Assembly: GCA_930633525.1 (NCBI GenBank)
Contig: CAKNFP010000001.1
Location: 124,001 to 188,000, forward strand
From: Hyphomicrobiales bacterium
GTDB taxonomy: Bacteria > Pseudomonadota > Alphaproteobacteria > Rhizobiales > Beijerinckiaceae
Direction: 5' to 3'
Length of the DNA: 64,000 bases
In this document: in pieces, positions 1 through 8,060 of the stretch
Position numbering within the stretch: position 1 is the stretch's first letter
Layout: each line of letters begins with the position of its first letter
Translations under genes and position numbers: made by a program
Notes under the pieces: model-generated
What the model saw: the letters and a program-made list of their open reading frames with translations, nothing else
Told to the model about the DNA's origin: nothing
The model's database searches: none

Positions 1-831
1 CTCAAGACCGGCCTGACGCTTGTTGCCGTCGGCTTGATCTATCTCGCCTTGCTTGCTGCGCTGCGCCAGCGGGCCCGCACGCGCGCCGCGATGGAACAGG
101 CACGGCTCAACGCGCTCGATTCGCGTCTCGCCCATGCCTCGCGCGTCAATGCGCTCGGCGAGATGGCGAGCGGCCTCGCGCATGAACTCACGCAGCCCCT
201 CACGGCCATCCTCGCGCAAGCACAGGCCTCACGGCGGCTGCTCAGCCGTGGAGACACGGGGGCGCTGGCTCCCGTGCTCGACGATACTGTGACCCAGGCG
301 CGCCGGGTTTCCGCGATCCTCGATCGGTTTCGCAACTGGTCGCGCCCGCAGCGCATCTCAGCGATCGCGTTCGATCTGCGCGAGGCCGTGCGTAACGTGC
401 AGGCGCTGCTTGGGCCGCAGGCGGCCCAGCATGGCGCGCAGGTGGAATTCGAAGTACCTGAAAACCCCGTGTCCGTGGTCGCCGACTCTGTTGAAATGGA
501 GCAGGTTGTGTTCAACCTCGTGCGCAACGCGATCGAGGCAGCGGGCCGCGAGAGCGGCGGCGGCAGGGTTTGGGTCAGGTTGCGGCAGGAGGAAAGCGGG
601 ATCGTGCTTGAAGTCGCCGACAATGGGCCTGGCGTGGCAGATGCGCTGCGCCCTCGCCTGTTCACGCCATTTACGACGACACGCGCAGGCGGCACCGGCC
701 TCGGGCTGGCGCTGAGCCAACGTCTCGTGGAGCGGGCCGGCGGAGAAATCGCCCTGGTGGACGGTGGTCCGGGCGCGACCTTCCAGGTCGTTCTTCCGCG
801 CGGCGAGCCCTATTCCGTGGCTGCGCAATGA
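1..831 (+). CDS. Sensor histidine kinase, C-terminal part (5' end outside window)
   Basis: The reading frame is open from base 1, so the N-terminal sensor part lies before the window. The visible part starts with a hydrophobic segment (the last membrane helix), followed by a helical linker and a HisKA-like H box, LAHELTQPL, in which His is the expected phosphorylation site. The HExxQPL form is typical of the FixL/TtrS-like kinases. The N box (NLVRNAIEAA), G1 box (DNGPGV) and G2 box (GTGLGLALS) of the HATPase domain follow, so the ATP-binding half is complete. The stop codon overlaps the start of the response regulator gene (ATGA at 828-831), which indicates translational coupling and a cognate pair. 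The signal sensed cannot be told from this fragment. Confidence 0.93.
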   Translation, partial: LKTGLTLVAVGLIYLALLAALRQRARTRAAMEQARLNALDSRLAHASRVNALGEMASGLAHELTQPLTAILAQAQASRRLLSRGDTGALAPVLDDTVTQARRVSAILDRFRNWSRPQRISAIAFDLREAVRNVQALLGPQAAQHGAQVEFEVPENPVSVVADSVEMEQVVFNLVRNAIEAAGRESGGGRVWVRLRQEESGIVLEVADNGPGVADALRPRLFTPFTTTRAGGTGLGLALSQRLVERAGGEIALVDGGPGATFQVVLPRGEPYSVAAQ

Positions 832-1436
832 TCCGCCCTGTCTATCTGCTGGATGATGATGAGGCGGTGCGCAAGGCGCTCAGTCTGCTCCTGTCCACTG
901 TCGGTATCAAAACGGTCAGCTTTGCCGATCCGACGGTGTTTCTTGCCCAGGTGCCGAAACTCGAGCCCGGTTGCCTGATCCTCGACATTCGTATGCCGGT
1001 CATGTCCGGCCTGAAGCTGCAGGAGCGACTGGTGGCGATAGGGGTCGACTGGCCGACCATCGTCATTTCCGGCCATGGTGATATCGAGGCCTGCCGCCGT
1101 GCCTTTCGCAACGGCGCGGTCGATTTTCTATCCAAGCCGGTTGATGAAGAGGACTTGATCGATGCGATCCAAAAGGGGCAGGAGGCGCTGGAGCGCGCCC
1201 TGAGCCGCCGCGCGGAGCGGGCCGAAACGCTGGCGTTGCTTGCCGCATTGACACCGCGCGAGCGCGAGGTGATCGACCGTATCGCGGAAGGGTTTACGAC
1301 GCGCCAGATCGCCGAAGGGCTGGGCCTGTCGCCCCGCACGGTCGAGAGCCACCGGGCTGCCATTGGCGCCAAGCTCGGCACGACGTCGCAGGCTGAAATT
1401 ACGCGCCTCTGGCTCGAAGGGCGCGACGGTCCGTAG
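828..1436 (+). CDS. FixJ/TtrR-family response regulator with LuxR-type HTH
   Basis: The 202-residue protein has a receiver domain (about 1-120) with the acidic pocket D9-D11, phospho-acceptor D53 in ILDIRMP, S81 and K103. A LuxR-type helix-turn-helix follows at about 138-182 (LTPREREVI and RTVESHRAAI motifs). It is thus a DNA-binding transcription factor activated by phosphorylation, presumably by the kinase whose gene it overlaps by four bases. The likely nearest target is the secreted HbpS-like gene 84 bp downstream, because a tandem repeat lies in that gap. The domain assignment is clear. The regulon is inference. Confidence 0.95.
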   Translation: MIRPVYLLDDDEAVRKALSLLLSTVGIKTVSFADPTVFLAQVPKLEPGCLILDIRMPVMSGLKLQERLVAIGVDWPTIVISGHGDIEACRRAFRNGAVDFLSKPVDEEDLIDAIQKGQEALERALSRRAERAETLALLAALTPREREVIDRIAEGFTTRQIAEGLGLSPRTVESHRAAIGAKLGTTSQAEITRLWLEGRDGP

Positions 1437-1439
1437 AAC

Positions 1440-1469
1440 TACGGATACGTCCGCAAGGCGTACGCATAC
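1440..1469. promoter_or_regulatory. Tandem TACGnATAC direct repeat, candidate response-regulator site
   Basis: TACGGATAC (1440-1448) and TACGCATAC (1461-1469) start exactly 21 bp apart, which is two helical turns. They lie just after the response regulator stop and 52-81 bp before the next gene's start. Same-face direct repeats upstream of a promoter fit an activator dimer or tandem site. Assignment to this regulator is inference from position only. Confidence 0.45.
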
Positions 1470-1520
1470 CCGCCACAAGCTGTGCGGCCTAGTTTCCTTC
1501 AACAACGTCGAAAGGAAACC

Positions 1521-2009
1521 ATGATGATCCGCAAACTCGTCTTCGCAGCCGCGCTTTTGGCCCCGCTCGCCGCTGTCGCGCAGGAACTGCCCAGCGCGCC
1601 CTATCTGCCGCTCGATGTTGCGACGAAGGCCGCGGATGCAGCGCTGAAGTCCTGCCTCGCCGAAGGCCACAATGTCAGCGTCGCTATCGTGGCGCGTGAC
1701 GGCGCGACCAAGGTGCTCCTGAAGGCTGACAATTCCGGTCCGCATACCGTGACGAGCGCGCAAGGCAAGGCCTTCACATCTGCTGCCCTGGGCCGCGATA
1801 CGGCGGGGCTCGCCGAGTTCATTGCCTCCAAGCCCGCCAACACCGGTTTGCGCGACATGGACGCGCGCATGGTTATCCAGGCTGGCGGCCTGCCGGTGAA
1901 GATGGGCAAGGCCCTGGTCGGTGGTATCGGGGTCGGCGGGGCTCCGTCCGGCGATATCGATGCGGGTTGCGCGGTTGCCGGCTTGAAGGCGATCGGCGCG
2001 GCGCAGTAA
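1521..2009 (+). CDS. Secreted GlcG/HbpS-family (DUF336) protein
   Basis: The 162-residue product starts with a clear Sec signal peptide (MMIRKLVFAAALLAPLAAVAQ, predicted cut after AVA). The rest is one GlcG/HbpS-like domain with the family's LPLDVATKAADAAL start, the VSVAIVARDG strand and the glycine-rich GGIGVGGAPSGDIDAGCA end. Family members include the haem-binding HbpS of Streptomyces, which works outside the cell with the SenS-SenR two-component system. The start at 1521 follows GAAAGGAAACC, a good ribosome site; an upstream in-frame start at 1482 lacks one. Its place directly after a two-component pair mirrors the SenS/SenR/HbpS layout. Haem binding here is inferred, not seen. Confidence 0.88.
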   Translation: MMIRKLVFAAALLAPLAAVAQELPSAPYLPLDVATKAADAALKSCLAEGHNVSVAIVARDGATKVLLKADNSGPHTVTSAQGKAFTSAALGRDTAGLAEFIASKPANTGLRDMDARMVIQAGGLPVKMGKALVGGIGVGGAPSGDIDAGCAVAGLKAIGAAQ

Positions 2010-2072
2010 GCGCCGCCATGCAACCCGGTGCAGCCCGCTTCTGCGGGCGCTCCTTGGTCCGGAGATGCCGCA

Positions 2073-2747
2073 ATGCTGCGTATGGTCCTTGTTTTCGCAT
2101 GGGTCGCCGCGACAACTGCCGCGCATGCCCAAACGGCGCCGTCGCGTTCAGAGATGGCCGCATATCGGGGCCTGCATCAGGCCGCGCAAAGCGGCGATGC
2201 CGGCGAGATCCGACGCCTTGCCGCGGCCGGTGCGGACGTCAATGAACGTGATCGGCACGGTCGCGCGCCGGTTCACGTCGCGGCTTTCGCATCCAGTGAC
2301 GGGGCCCTGCGGGCTTTGGCCGCCGCCGGCGCTGACATGAACGCGCTTGAAAACCAGGCTTATGACGTCGTCACCATTGCCGCCGTTGCGGATGATCCCG
2401 GGCTGATGACGCTGGCCATCGCGCTCGGCAATGATCCGGGACTGACGACGAGTCCTTATCGGGGAACGGCATTGATTGCCGCCGCGCATCTCGGGCATGT
2501 CGAGGTTGTCCGGCGTCTGATTGCCGCTGGCGCGTCGCTCGACCATGTCAACAACCTCGGTTGGACCGCGCTCATGGAGGCTGTCGTCCTCGGCGATGGC
2601 GGCCTCAATCACCAGCAGGTCGTCCGCCTGCTTGTCGAAGCAGGCGCAGATCAATCGAAAGCGGACCGGGATGGGGTTTCCCCGCTCGCCCATGCGCGCG
2701 CACGCGGATATGCCGAGATTGCGAGTTTACTGGAAAAGCGCCGTTGA
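2073..2747 (+). CDS. Secreted ankyrin-repeat protein
   Basis: This protein of 224 residues has a signal peptide (MLRMVLVFAWVAATTAAHAQ) and then about five ankyrin repeats. The consensus pieces are visible: LHQAAQSGDAGEIRRLAAAGADVN, GRAPVHVAAF, GTALIAAAHLGHVEVVRRLIAAGAS, GWTALMEAVV and VSPLAHARARGYAEIASLLE. The start at 2073 is preceded by CCGGAG and gives a proper signal peptide. A small hairpin (GCCCGC-TTCT-GCGGGC, 2033-2048) lies between this gene and the HbpS-like gene. Ankyrin repeats bind proteins; a periplasmic partner, perhaps the HbpS-like protein, is possible but not shown. Confidence 0.88.
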   Translation: MLRMVLVFAWVAATTAAHAQTAPSRSEMAAYRGLHQAAQSGDAGEIRRLAAAGADVNERDRHGRAPVHVAAFASSDGALRALAAAGADMNALENQAYDVVTIAAVADDPGLMTLAIALGNDPGLTTSPYRGTALIAAAHLGHVEVVRRLIAAGASLDHVNNLGWTALMEAVVLGDGGLNHQQVVRLLVEAGADQSKADRDGVSPLAHARARGYAEIASLLEKRR

Positions 2748-2882
2748 GCGCCTAATGCGGAAACCGGCGAGCCTCCACACTGGAGAAAATCCGACAAGGA
2801 TGGAAACATCGGCTTTTATCCCTGTCGTTGAATTTGCTCGTCCAATTTTAGGCGGAGCGAGCCCGCAACAGACGGACTTGCG

Positions 2883-4040
2883 CTAGAGCCGCGCCACAGC
2901 AAGCGCGAGCGTCTGAGCACGCGTTAAAAGCGTATCGAGCTCGATGTATTCTTCCTCCGTATGGGACCCGCCCCCGACGGGACCGACCCCGCAGAGGGTG
3001 GGAATGCCCTGCGCGCAGGGAATGCCGGCGTCAGAGCAGCCGCCCGAGAACTCCTCGCCGAAGTGGCAGCCGAGCGACGCGGCTGCGGTGTCATAGATCG
3101 CGTAGAGGGCACGTTCCGGCTCGGACTGCACAAGGGGCAGGAATTCGCCGGTGATCGTCAGTTCGGCACTCGCCCCCGCCACGTCTTCTTCATCGACGAT
3201 GGCTTGCACGGCGGCGAGCATCCGATCCCGCTCGCCTGGCTCGACGTAGCGAAGGTCAAGCTCCGCGAAGGCATCCGGCGCCACGGTATTGAGCGTCAAG
3301 CCGCCGCCGACGACGCCGACATTCACGGTCGTGCCCGCCTGAAGGTCCGTCAGGGCATGAAGCCGGATGGTCTTTCGCGCCAGCGCCTCGATGGCGCTGA
3401 TGCCATGGGTGAAATGTGATCCCGAATGGGCCGCGCGGCCACGGACGTCGATGCGCATGAACAGTCCACCCTTGCGCCCGACGGTCACATTGCCGCTCGG
3501 TCGGCCGGGTTCGCCGTTGAAGACTGCTCTGACACCCGCGACCTCCCGGGCGATGACATCGCGGGACCAGGGCGATGCGATCTCCTCGTCCCCCGTGAAC
3601 AGGCCTACGACCGGCCTCCGCGCGATGCCGAGCGCCGCCATCGCCGCGAGAACGAAGGCGTGGATGACCAGCCCTCCCTTCATGTCGGCGACGCCCGGGC
3701 CATAGGCGCGATCGCCAAGGATGGTGAAGGGCCGCCGCGACACCTCGCCGCTCGGGAAAACCGTATCCCGATGGCCGAGCAGCATCACCGGAGCATTGTT
3801 GCGGTCGCCCGAGGGGACAGTCGCGCGAATGATGTCGCCGAACGTCTCATGGGGAATGATATCGCTTTGGACACCTGCGGCATCGAGGAAGTGGATGATG
3901 CGTGCGCCGACTGCATCAACTCCCTTTTTATCCAGGGTATTGCTGTCGATATTCACGAGATCCGCCAATAGTGCGACCATGGCGTCTCGTCGCTCGACGA
4001 ACCATGCTGCGAGCGCTTTTTCCAGATCCGCGTCGGCCAT
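2883..4040 (-). CDS. M20-family metallocarboxypeptidase (CPG2-like)
   Basis: The 385-residue protein has the M20 zinc-site signature: GHRDTVFPSG, GVADMKGG, TGDEEI (with the catalytic Glu), FNGEPG, and the C-terminal GGGSHTEEEYIEL. The central lid/dimerisation domain includes RAAHSGSHFTHG. The arrangement matches glutamate carboxypeptidase (CPG2)-type enzymes that cleave a C-terminal amino acid or an amide bond from an N-acyl or peptide substrate. It has no signal peptide, so it is cytoplasmic, in contrast to secreted CPG2. It is the last gene of the minus-strand catabolic operon, 100 bp after the DUF1330 gene, and probably hydrolyses a pathway intermediate. The substrate is unknown. Confidence 0.92.
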   Translation of the reverse strand: MADADLEKALAAWFVERRDAMVALLADLVNIDSNTLDKKGVDAVGARIIHFLDAAGVQSDIIPHETFGDIIRATVPSGDRNNAPVMLLGHRDTVFPSGEVSRRPFTILGDRAYGPGVADMKGGLVIHAFVLAAMAALGIARRPVVGLFTGDEEIASPWSRDVIAREVAGVRAVFNGEPGRPSGNVTVGRKGGLFMRIDVRGRAAHSGSHFTHGISAIEALARKTIRLHALTDLQAGTTVNVGVVGGGLTLNTVAPDAFAELDLRYVEPGERDRMLAAVQAIVDEEDVAGASAELTITGEFLPLVQSEPERALYAIYDTAAASLGCHFGEEFSGGCSDAGIPCAQGIPTLCGVGPVGGGSHTEEEYIELDTLLTRAQTLALAVARL

Positions 4041-4140
4041 AGCTTTTACTCCAAGTCAAAACCTCGCGGGAGCTGCCTGCTCCAACGAACGGAAAACTGT
4101 GTCACGGGCTGGAGTGCCGCGGCCGGGACGACCGCAGCTG

Positions 4141-4431
4141 TCAGCTGGGCACGATCAGCTTTGCTGAGGAGCGCGCACTCTTCTGACGCATGGCGTTCAA
4201 GATCCGAACCTCGTCGGATCCGAACCAGGTCCGGGCTGTCTCGGCATCGGGAAATTCGATCACCGACATGCGGTCGAAGGGCGTATCGCCCTCGAGACGC
4301 TCCGTGAAACCGCGCGCCAAGGGCTTGCCGCCATGTTTCTGTATCGTAGCAGGCACCTGGCTCCGATATTCCTCATAGGCTGCGGGTTCGGTAACCTCAA
4401 CCTCGATGACAACATAGGCTGGCATGGTCAC
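4141..4431 (-). CDS. DUF1330 family protein
   Basis: This is a 96-residue protein of the dimeric ferredoxin-like (ABM/EthD-like) fold. It shows the typical DUF1330 pieces: YVVIEVEVTEPAAYEEYRSQV near the start, GGKPLARG in the middle, and VIEFPDAETARTWF before the C-terminus. Members occur in many catabolic operons and have no settled role. It lies 4 bp after the GntR regulator gene and shares its strand, so it is very likely co-transcribed. A role as a small isomerase or binding protein is possible. Confidence 0.9.
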   Translation of the reverse strand: MTMPAYVVIEVEVTEPAAYEEYRSQVPATIQKHGGKPLARGFTERLEGDTPFDRMSVIEFPDAETARTWFGSDEVRILNAMRQKSARSSAKLIVPS

Positions 4432-4435
4432 GCTC

Positions 4436-5200
4436 CTAAAGGCTGGAGGGCGTCAAACGGGCCGCGAGTTCTTCCTGCGCCTGTTTGACAGCCGACAAAT
4501 GCTCGGAAGGATTGGATATCGGCAGGTCACCGCTCTCGTCGCTGCGAACGCGGCGAACCGCTTCCTCAACTGTCACGCCGACCGCTTGGATATGGGCTAT
4601 CATCGCCGCCTGCGCCGCGTCGCCATCGCGGGCACGAAGGGCCTTGAGTATGGCCAGATGCTGTTCCGCATGCGTCTGGGAATCCGATCGCCCATAGAAG
4701 GGGAGCATCTCCTCGGTGATCGCATACTCGTAAAAATCGCCGATGATCTTGATCAGCCGATGGCGATGTGACGCCCGTGCAATCGCCCCGTGGAAGATAT
4801 TGTTGAGCGCCGCGCGCTCGGCGATGGACGTGGAATCGATGGCCGAGATGCTGGCATGGCAGACAGCGTCGATTTCGTCGATCTCGATATCGGTGGCATG
4901 TTCAGCCGCGAGGCGCGCGGCATAGCCCTCGAGCACTTGGCGAATGCCGAATATCTCGTGGAGTTCCGTGGCCATGTCGGCAACCACCTTGGCAGTGCCA
5001 TCCTCTTTCACGAAGCCCTGGGCAAGCAGGCGGGATATGGCGTCACGCACGGGCGTGCGGCTCACGCCGAAATCCTCGGCAACGCGGCTTTCGACAAGTC
5101 GGGTGCCTGGCTGAAGTGTGCCACGCAGAATGGCACGCTTCAGCTGCTCATACACTTGAGGCACAATCGTATTGCGTGCCTTGATCTTGTCGAAGCTCAT
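4436..5200 (-). CDS. GntR-family transcriptional regulator, FCD subgroup
   Basis: The 254-residue protein has an N-terminal winged helix (VYEQLKRAILRGTLQPGTRLVESRVAEDFGVSRTPVRDAI, here quoted as overlapping short motifs LKRAILRGTL and VSRTPVRDAI). An all-helical FCD ligand domain follows, with the metal-site His residues in HGAIARASHRHRL and HLAILKALRARD. Such regulators usually bind a carboxylate and release DNA. It sits within the operon between the M24 gene (14 bp gap) and the DUF1330 gene (4 bp gap), so it probably controls the operon that encodes it. I see no clear inverted repeat directly before this gene. Confidence 0.94.
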   Translation of the reverse strand: MSFDKIKARNTIVPQVYEQLKRAILRGTLQPGTRLVESRVAEDFGVSRTPVRDAISRLLAQGFVKEDGTAKVVADMATELHEIFGIRQVLEGYAARLAAEHATDIEIDEIDAVCHASISAIDSTSIAERAALNNIFHGAIARASHRHRLIKIIGDFYEYAITEEMLPFYGRSDSQTHAEQHLAILKALRARDGDAAQAAMIAHIQAVGVTVEEAVRRVRSDESGDLPISNPSEHLSAVKQAQEELAARLTPSSL

Positions 5201-5213
5201 CGCTATTCCATTG

Positions 5214-6362
5214 CTACCGCACGAAAAGACGGCGATCCGACTTGGTAAGCCGCTCGGCGCCTGCAGGTGTCACCAGTATCGTATCACTAAAAGCAAGACC
5301 CTGTGCGTATGTGTACATATGAAAGACCATGCCAGCTTCGAGCGTCCAGTCCGATTGCGGGAGGAAAGCACGCGTGAAGTCGCTGGTCTTCGGCAATCCA
5401 ATGTATCCCAAGGTGTACCCGGTAAAGTTCGTATAGGTCTCGCGCAATCCTGAATCAAGCACAGCGCGGCGCAGGATCCCGTCCACGTCACGGGCCGGGG
5501 CGCCGGGCTTCATCGCCTCGAACTGGGCCTGCTGCGCTGCGAGCAGGATACTGGCGGCGCGTGCGAGATCAGGCTCCGGCTCGCCCAGCACGGTGGAGCG
5601 CATGATCCGCGCCCCATAGCCGCGGACGAGGGGGATTGATTCCACATGCAGGATGTCGCCGGTCTCAAACCGGTGGTCACCGAGGCGCCCGTGCAGGGAA
5701 TCGGTTCTCTTGCCCGCGGCCAGCAATGCGCTGCGACCGTTGTCGGCGCCCTCGCGAAGGGCCGTTGCATACAACACCGCAGCACATTCGCGCTCGCTGA
5801 CACCGGGCGCCGCGGCGTTGATGCTGGCGATCAGCGCGGCATCGGCAATCCGCGAGGCTTCTCGCAAATAGGCGATTTCCCGCTCCGACTTGATAAGGCG
5901 AATTTCCCAGATCACCTTGGAAAAATCGATGAAGCGCGCGTTGGGCAAGGCGCTTTCGATGGCGCGGAAACGCCCGACGGGGAGAAAATGCGAGTCGAAT
6001 TCCACGGCGATCGAGCGGCCAGCCCATCCTCTTTTTTGCACGACGGCGGTGAGGATGGCGACGGGATCCTCATCATCGCCGAACGAAACATAGTCCTTTA
6101 CCCAGGATTGTTCGGTGAACGTCGGCGCATCGAGCGTCCGGACAATCACGACCGGATCGCCGTCAAGCGGCAGAAGGGCCGGCTGGTAAATCGCGGCGGG
6201 TGGGACATAGCCGAACAGATAGGCCATGTGCTCGACGCAATCGACGAGCAGGACATCCGCACCGCGCGCCCGCATCTCGCCTCGGACCTTGGCGATCCTG
6301 GCTTCGTATTCAGCCGTCGGGAAGGCCCTGTGGGCCGTGTCCGCTTCAGGGACTACGCTCAT
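5214..6362 (-). CDS. M24 'pita-bread' hydrolase lacking metal ligands (EutD/creatinase-like)
   Basis: The protein has about 382 residues, with a creatinase-type N-terminal domain and an M24 catalytic fold. Counting from the upstream ATG at 6368, the five metal-ligand positions are changed: HVES (241-244) for the first Asp, ARIMRST (253-259) for the second, TGYTLGY (316-322) where the His-Gly motif is expected, FHMYTY (349-354) for the EPG Glu, and FSDT (360-363) for the last Glu. The TGYxxG and FHxx patterns resemble metal-free M24 enzymes such as ectoine hydrolase. The start at 6362 is favoured because GGGGGA abuts the ATG at 6368 but is well spaced from 6362. It may hydrolyse a cyclic or C-N substrate, or be a pseudoenzyme. 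Confidence 0.86.
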   Translation of the reverse strand: MSVVPEADTAHRAFPTAEYEARIAKVRGEMRARGADVLLVDCVEHMAYLFGYVPPAAIYQPALLPLDGDPVVIVRTLDAPTFTEQSWVKDYVSFGDDEDPVAILTAVVQKRGWAGRSIAVEFDSHFLPVGRFRAIESALPNARFIDFSKVIWEIRLIKSEREIAYLREASRIADAALIASINAAAPGVSERECAAVLYATALREGADNGRSALLAAGKRTDSLHGRLGDHRFETGDILHVESIPLVRGYGARIMRSTVLGEPEPDLARAASILLAAQQAQFEAMKPGAPARDVDGILRRAVLDSGLRETYTNFTGYTLGYIGLPKTSDFTRAFLPQSDWTLEAGMVFHMYTYAQGLAFSDTILVTPAGAERLTKSDRRLFVR

Positions 6363-6374
6363 CCTCATTCCCCC

Positions 6375-7475
6375 TTATCGCATCACTGTGAGCGCGCGGG
6401 TCGCGTCGTTGAACGACCGTCCGCCTTCATCGGTGACGAGCATAATGTTCTCGATGCGCACGCCCCAGCGCCCTTCGATGTAGATGCCGGGCTCGTTGGA
6501 AAAAACCATGCCGGGCGCGAGCCTGAGTGCGTTGCCATCGATGATGTAGGGCTCTTCATGGGCCTCGATCCCCATGCCATGGCCGAGCCTGTGCAGAAAC
6601 TGGGGGCCATGTCCGGCCGCCTCGATGACCTGGCGGGCGGCACGATCGATCGCCTGCGCTTCCACCCCGGGACGGATAGCGCGGGAGGCCGCTTCGTAGG
6701 CCGCGTTGACGACATCGTAGATCGCGACAAAGGATGGATCCGGCTCACCCGCCACAGGGGTGCGGCAGGTATCCATGTAGTAGCCATCGAGGGTCGCGGC
6801 GAAATCGATGACCACGGGATCGCCGGGTTGGATGACGCGGTCGGAATGGTGGTGGAGGGGCGAGGCGCCGTTGGGGCCGCTGCCGACATCGCACCAGGCC
6901 ATGGGATCGAAGCCCTGCGCGGCAACGCGCTCGCCGATCTGGCGTACCACGTCCCGCTCGGTGACGCCGACAAGGTGGCCATTCGCGAAAAAGTCGGCCC
7001 AGATCGCATCGAAGCGGTGCGCCGCGTCGGTCAGCAGGGCAATTTCACGTTCGTCCTTGTGCAGACGGGCGGCGGCCGTGATGGGCGAGGCGTCGACGAA
7101 ACGGGCTTTCGGGGAGAGGCCTTGCAACCGCAGCAGAAACGAACTCCAGAAGTGGCCGTTCACCGCGATTGTCCGCGCGCCTATGTCCTCACCGTAGGCA
7201 GCAACGCGCGCGAGCGGGTTGTCTGTCTCGCCCCACGCCTCGACATCGAAAATTCGCCCGAGATCCTGCACCAGTGGGACTTGAAGACGTGGAACGACGA
7301 TACGGGGCCGCCCCGATTGGGGCAGCAGAACCGCGTTAAAGCGCTCGGTCAATGGCAGCTTGCGGCCGATCAAATGATACATTTCGGCGGACGGCGCGAT
7401 GATCGCCAGATCGACGCCATGTTGCGCCAGTCCGTCCTGCAGAGATGAGACACGATCCAAGACAAGGGCATTCAT
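6375..7475 (-). CDS. M24-family metallopeptidase (Xaa-Pro peptidase-like)
   Basis: The protein has 366 residues with an N-terminal creatinase-like domain and a C-terminal M24 domain in which all five metal ligands can be placed: D224 (VIDFA), D235 (YMDTC), H299 (LGHGMG), E328 (SNEPGIY) and E342 (RIENI). It should therefore bind two divalent metals and cleave an X-Pro or related C-N bond, in contrast to its degenerate neighbour 12 bp downstream. The ATG at 7475 overlaps the TGA of the flavin reductase gene and follows AGGAA, so translation is coupled. An in-frame ATG at 7505 lies within the upstream gene and is less likely. The two M24 genes may be an active/inactive or two-step pair. Confidence 0.92.
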   Translation of the reverse strand: MNALVLDRVSSLQDGLAQHGVDLAIIAPSAEMYHLIGRKLPLTERFNAVLLPQSGRPRIVVPRLQVPLVQDLGRIFDVEAWGETDNPLARVAAYGEDIGARTIAVNGHFWSSFLLRLQGLSPKARFVDASPITAAARLHKDEREIALLTDAAHRFDAIWADFFANGHLVGVTERDVVRQIGERVAAQGFDPMAWCDVGSGPNGASPLHHHSDRVIQPGDPVVIDFAATLDGYYMDTCRTPVAGEPDPSFVAIYDVVNAAYEAASRAIRPGVEAQAIDRAARQVIEAAGHGPQFLHRLGHGMGIEAHEEPYIIDGNALRLAPGMVFSNEPGIYIEGRWGVRIENIMLVTDEGGRSFNDATRALTVMR

Positions 7476-7999
7476 GCTGATGGTTCCTGCTGCTTGGATG
7501 GCCACTCGCCGTAGTGGCGCCTGAAGAACATGAGAGGGACACCACCCTCGGCTTCACCGCGCAAGACGAGCCCGACGAAGATAAGGTGATCGCCGGTCTC
7601 GATTGTTTTCACGACTCGGCACTCGGCATAAGCCAGCGCGCCGGCAATCAACGGCAAGCCAAGCTCTCCCTCGATCATGGGAAGTCCTGCGAATTTGTCT
7701 TCCACGCGGGATGCGAAGAGTTCAGCAATAGCCTGTTGGCCGCGATCGAGAAAATTGACAGCGAATCGTTCGCTTTCGGCGACGACCTGCGCCGTGAAGC
7801 GATCCCGCCCCAGGCACACCAGCAACTGCGGCGGATTGAGCGATACCGAACTGACGGCATTCGCCGTGAGCCCCACCGGCCTGCCTTCGGCACTGCGGGT
7901 TGTGATCACCGTCACCCCCGTCGGGAAGGAGCCCATGATCTCGCGGAATGCCGTCGATGAGACAGCGTCGCCGATAGTCGGGTCATGACGCATGGTCAT
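7472..7999 (-). CDS. Flavin reductase-like FMN-binding protein (HpaC-type)
   Basis: The 175-residue protein has the flavin reductase domain features: FREIMGSFPTGVTVITT at the start, GLTANAVSSVSLNPPQLLVCLG in the middle and a C-terminal HLIFVGLVL strand. HpaC-type proteins reduce free FMN or FAD with NAD(P)H and supply it to a separate oxygenase. The best candidate partner here is the acyl-CoA-dehydrogenase-fold protein at 12289-13551 in the same operon. The start could also be ATG 7993. Partner assignment is inference. Confidence 0.93.
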   Translation of the reverse strand: MTMRHDPTIGDAVSSTAFREIMGSFPTGVTVITTRSAEGRPVGLTANAVSSVSLNPPQLLVCLGRDRFTAQVVAESERFAVNFLDRGQQAIAELFASRVEDKFAGLPMIEGELGLPLIAGALAYAECRVVKTIETGDHLIFVGLVLRGEAEGGVPLMFFRRHYGEWPSKQQEPSA

Positions 8000-8060
8000 T
8001 GCTGATCTCCGTTGCGCGTTCTAGCGCCAGAACTTCCAAAGTAAACGGCGCCGCTTTTTC

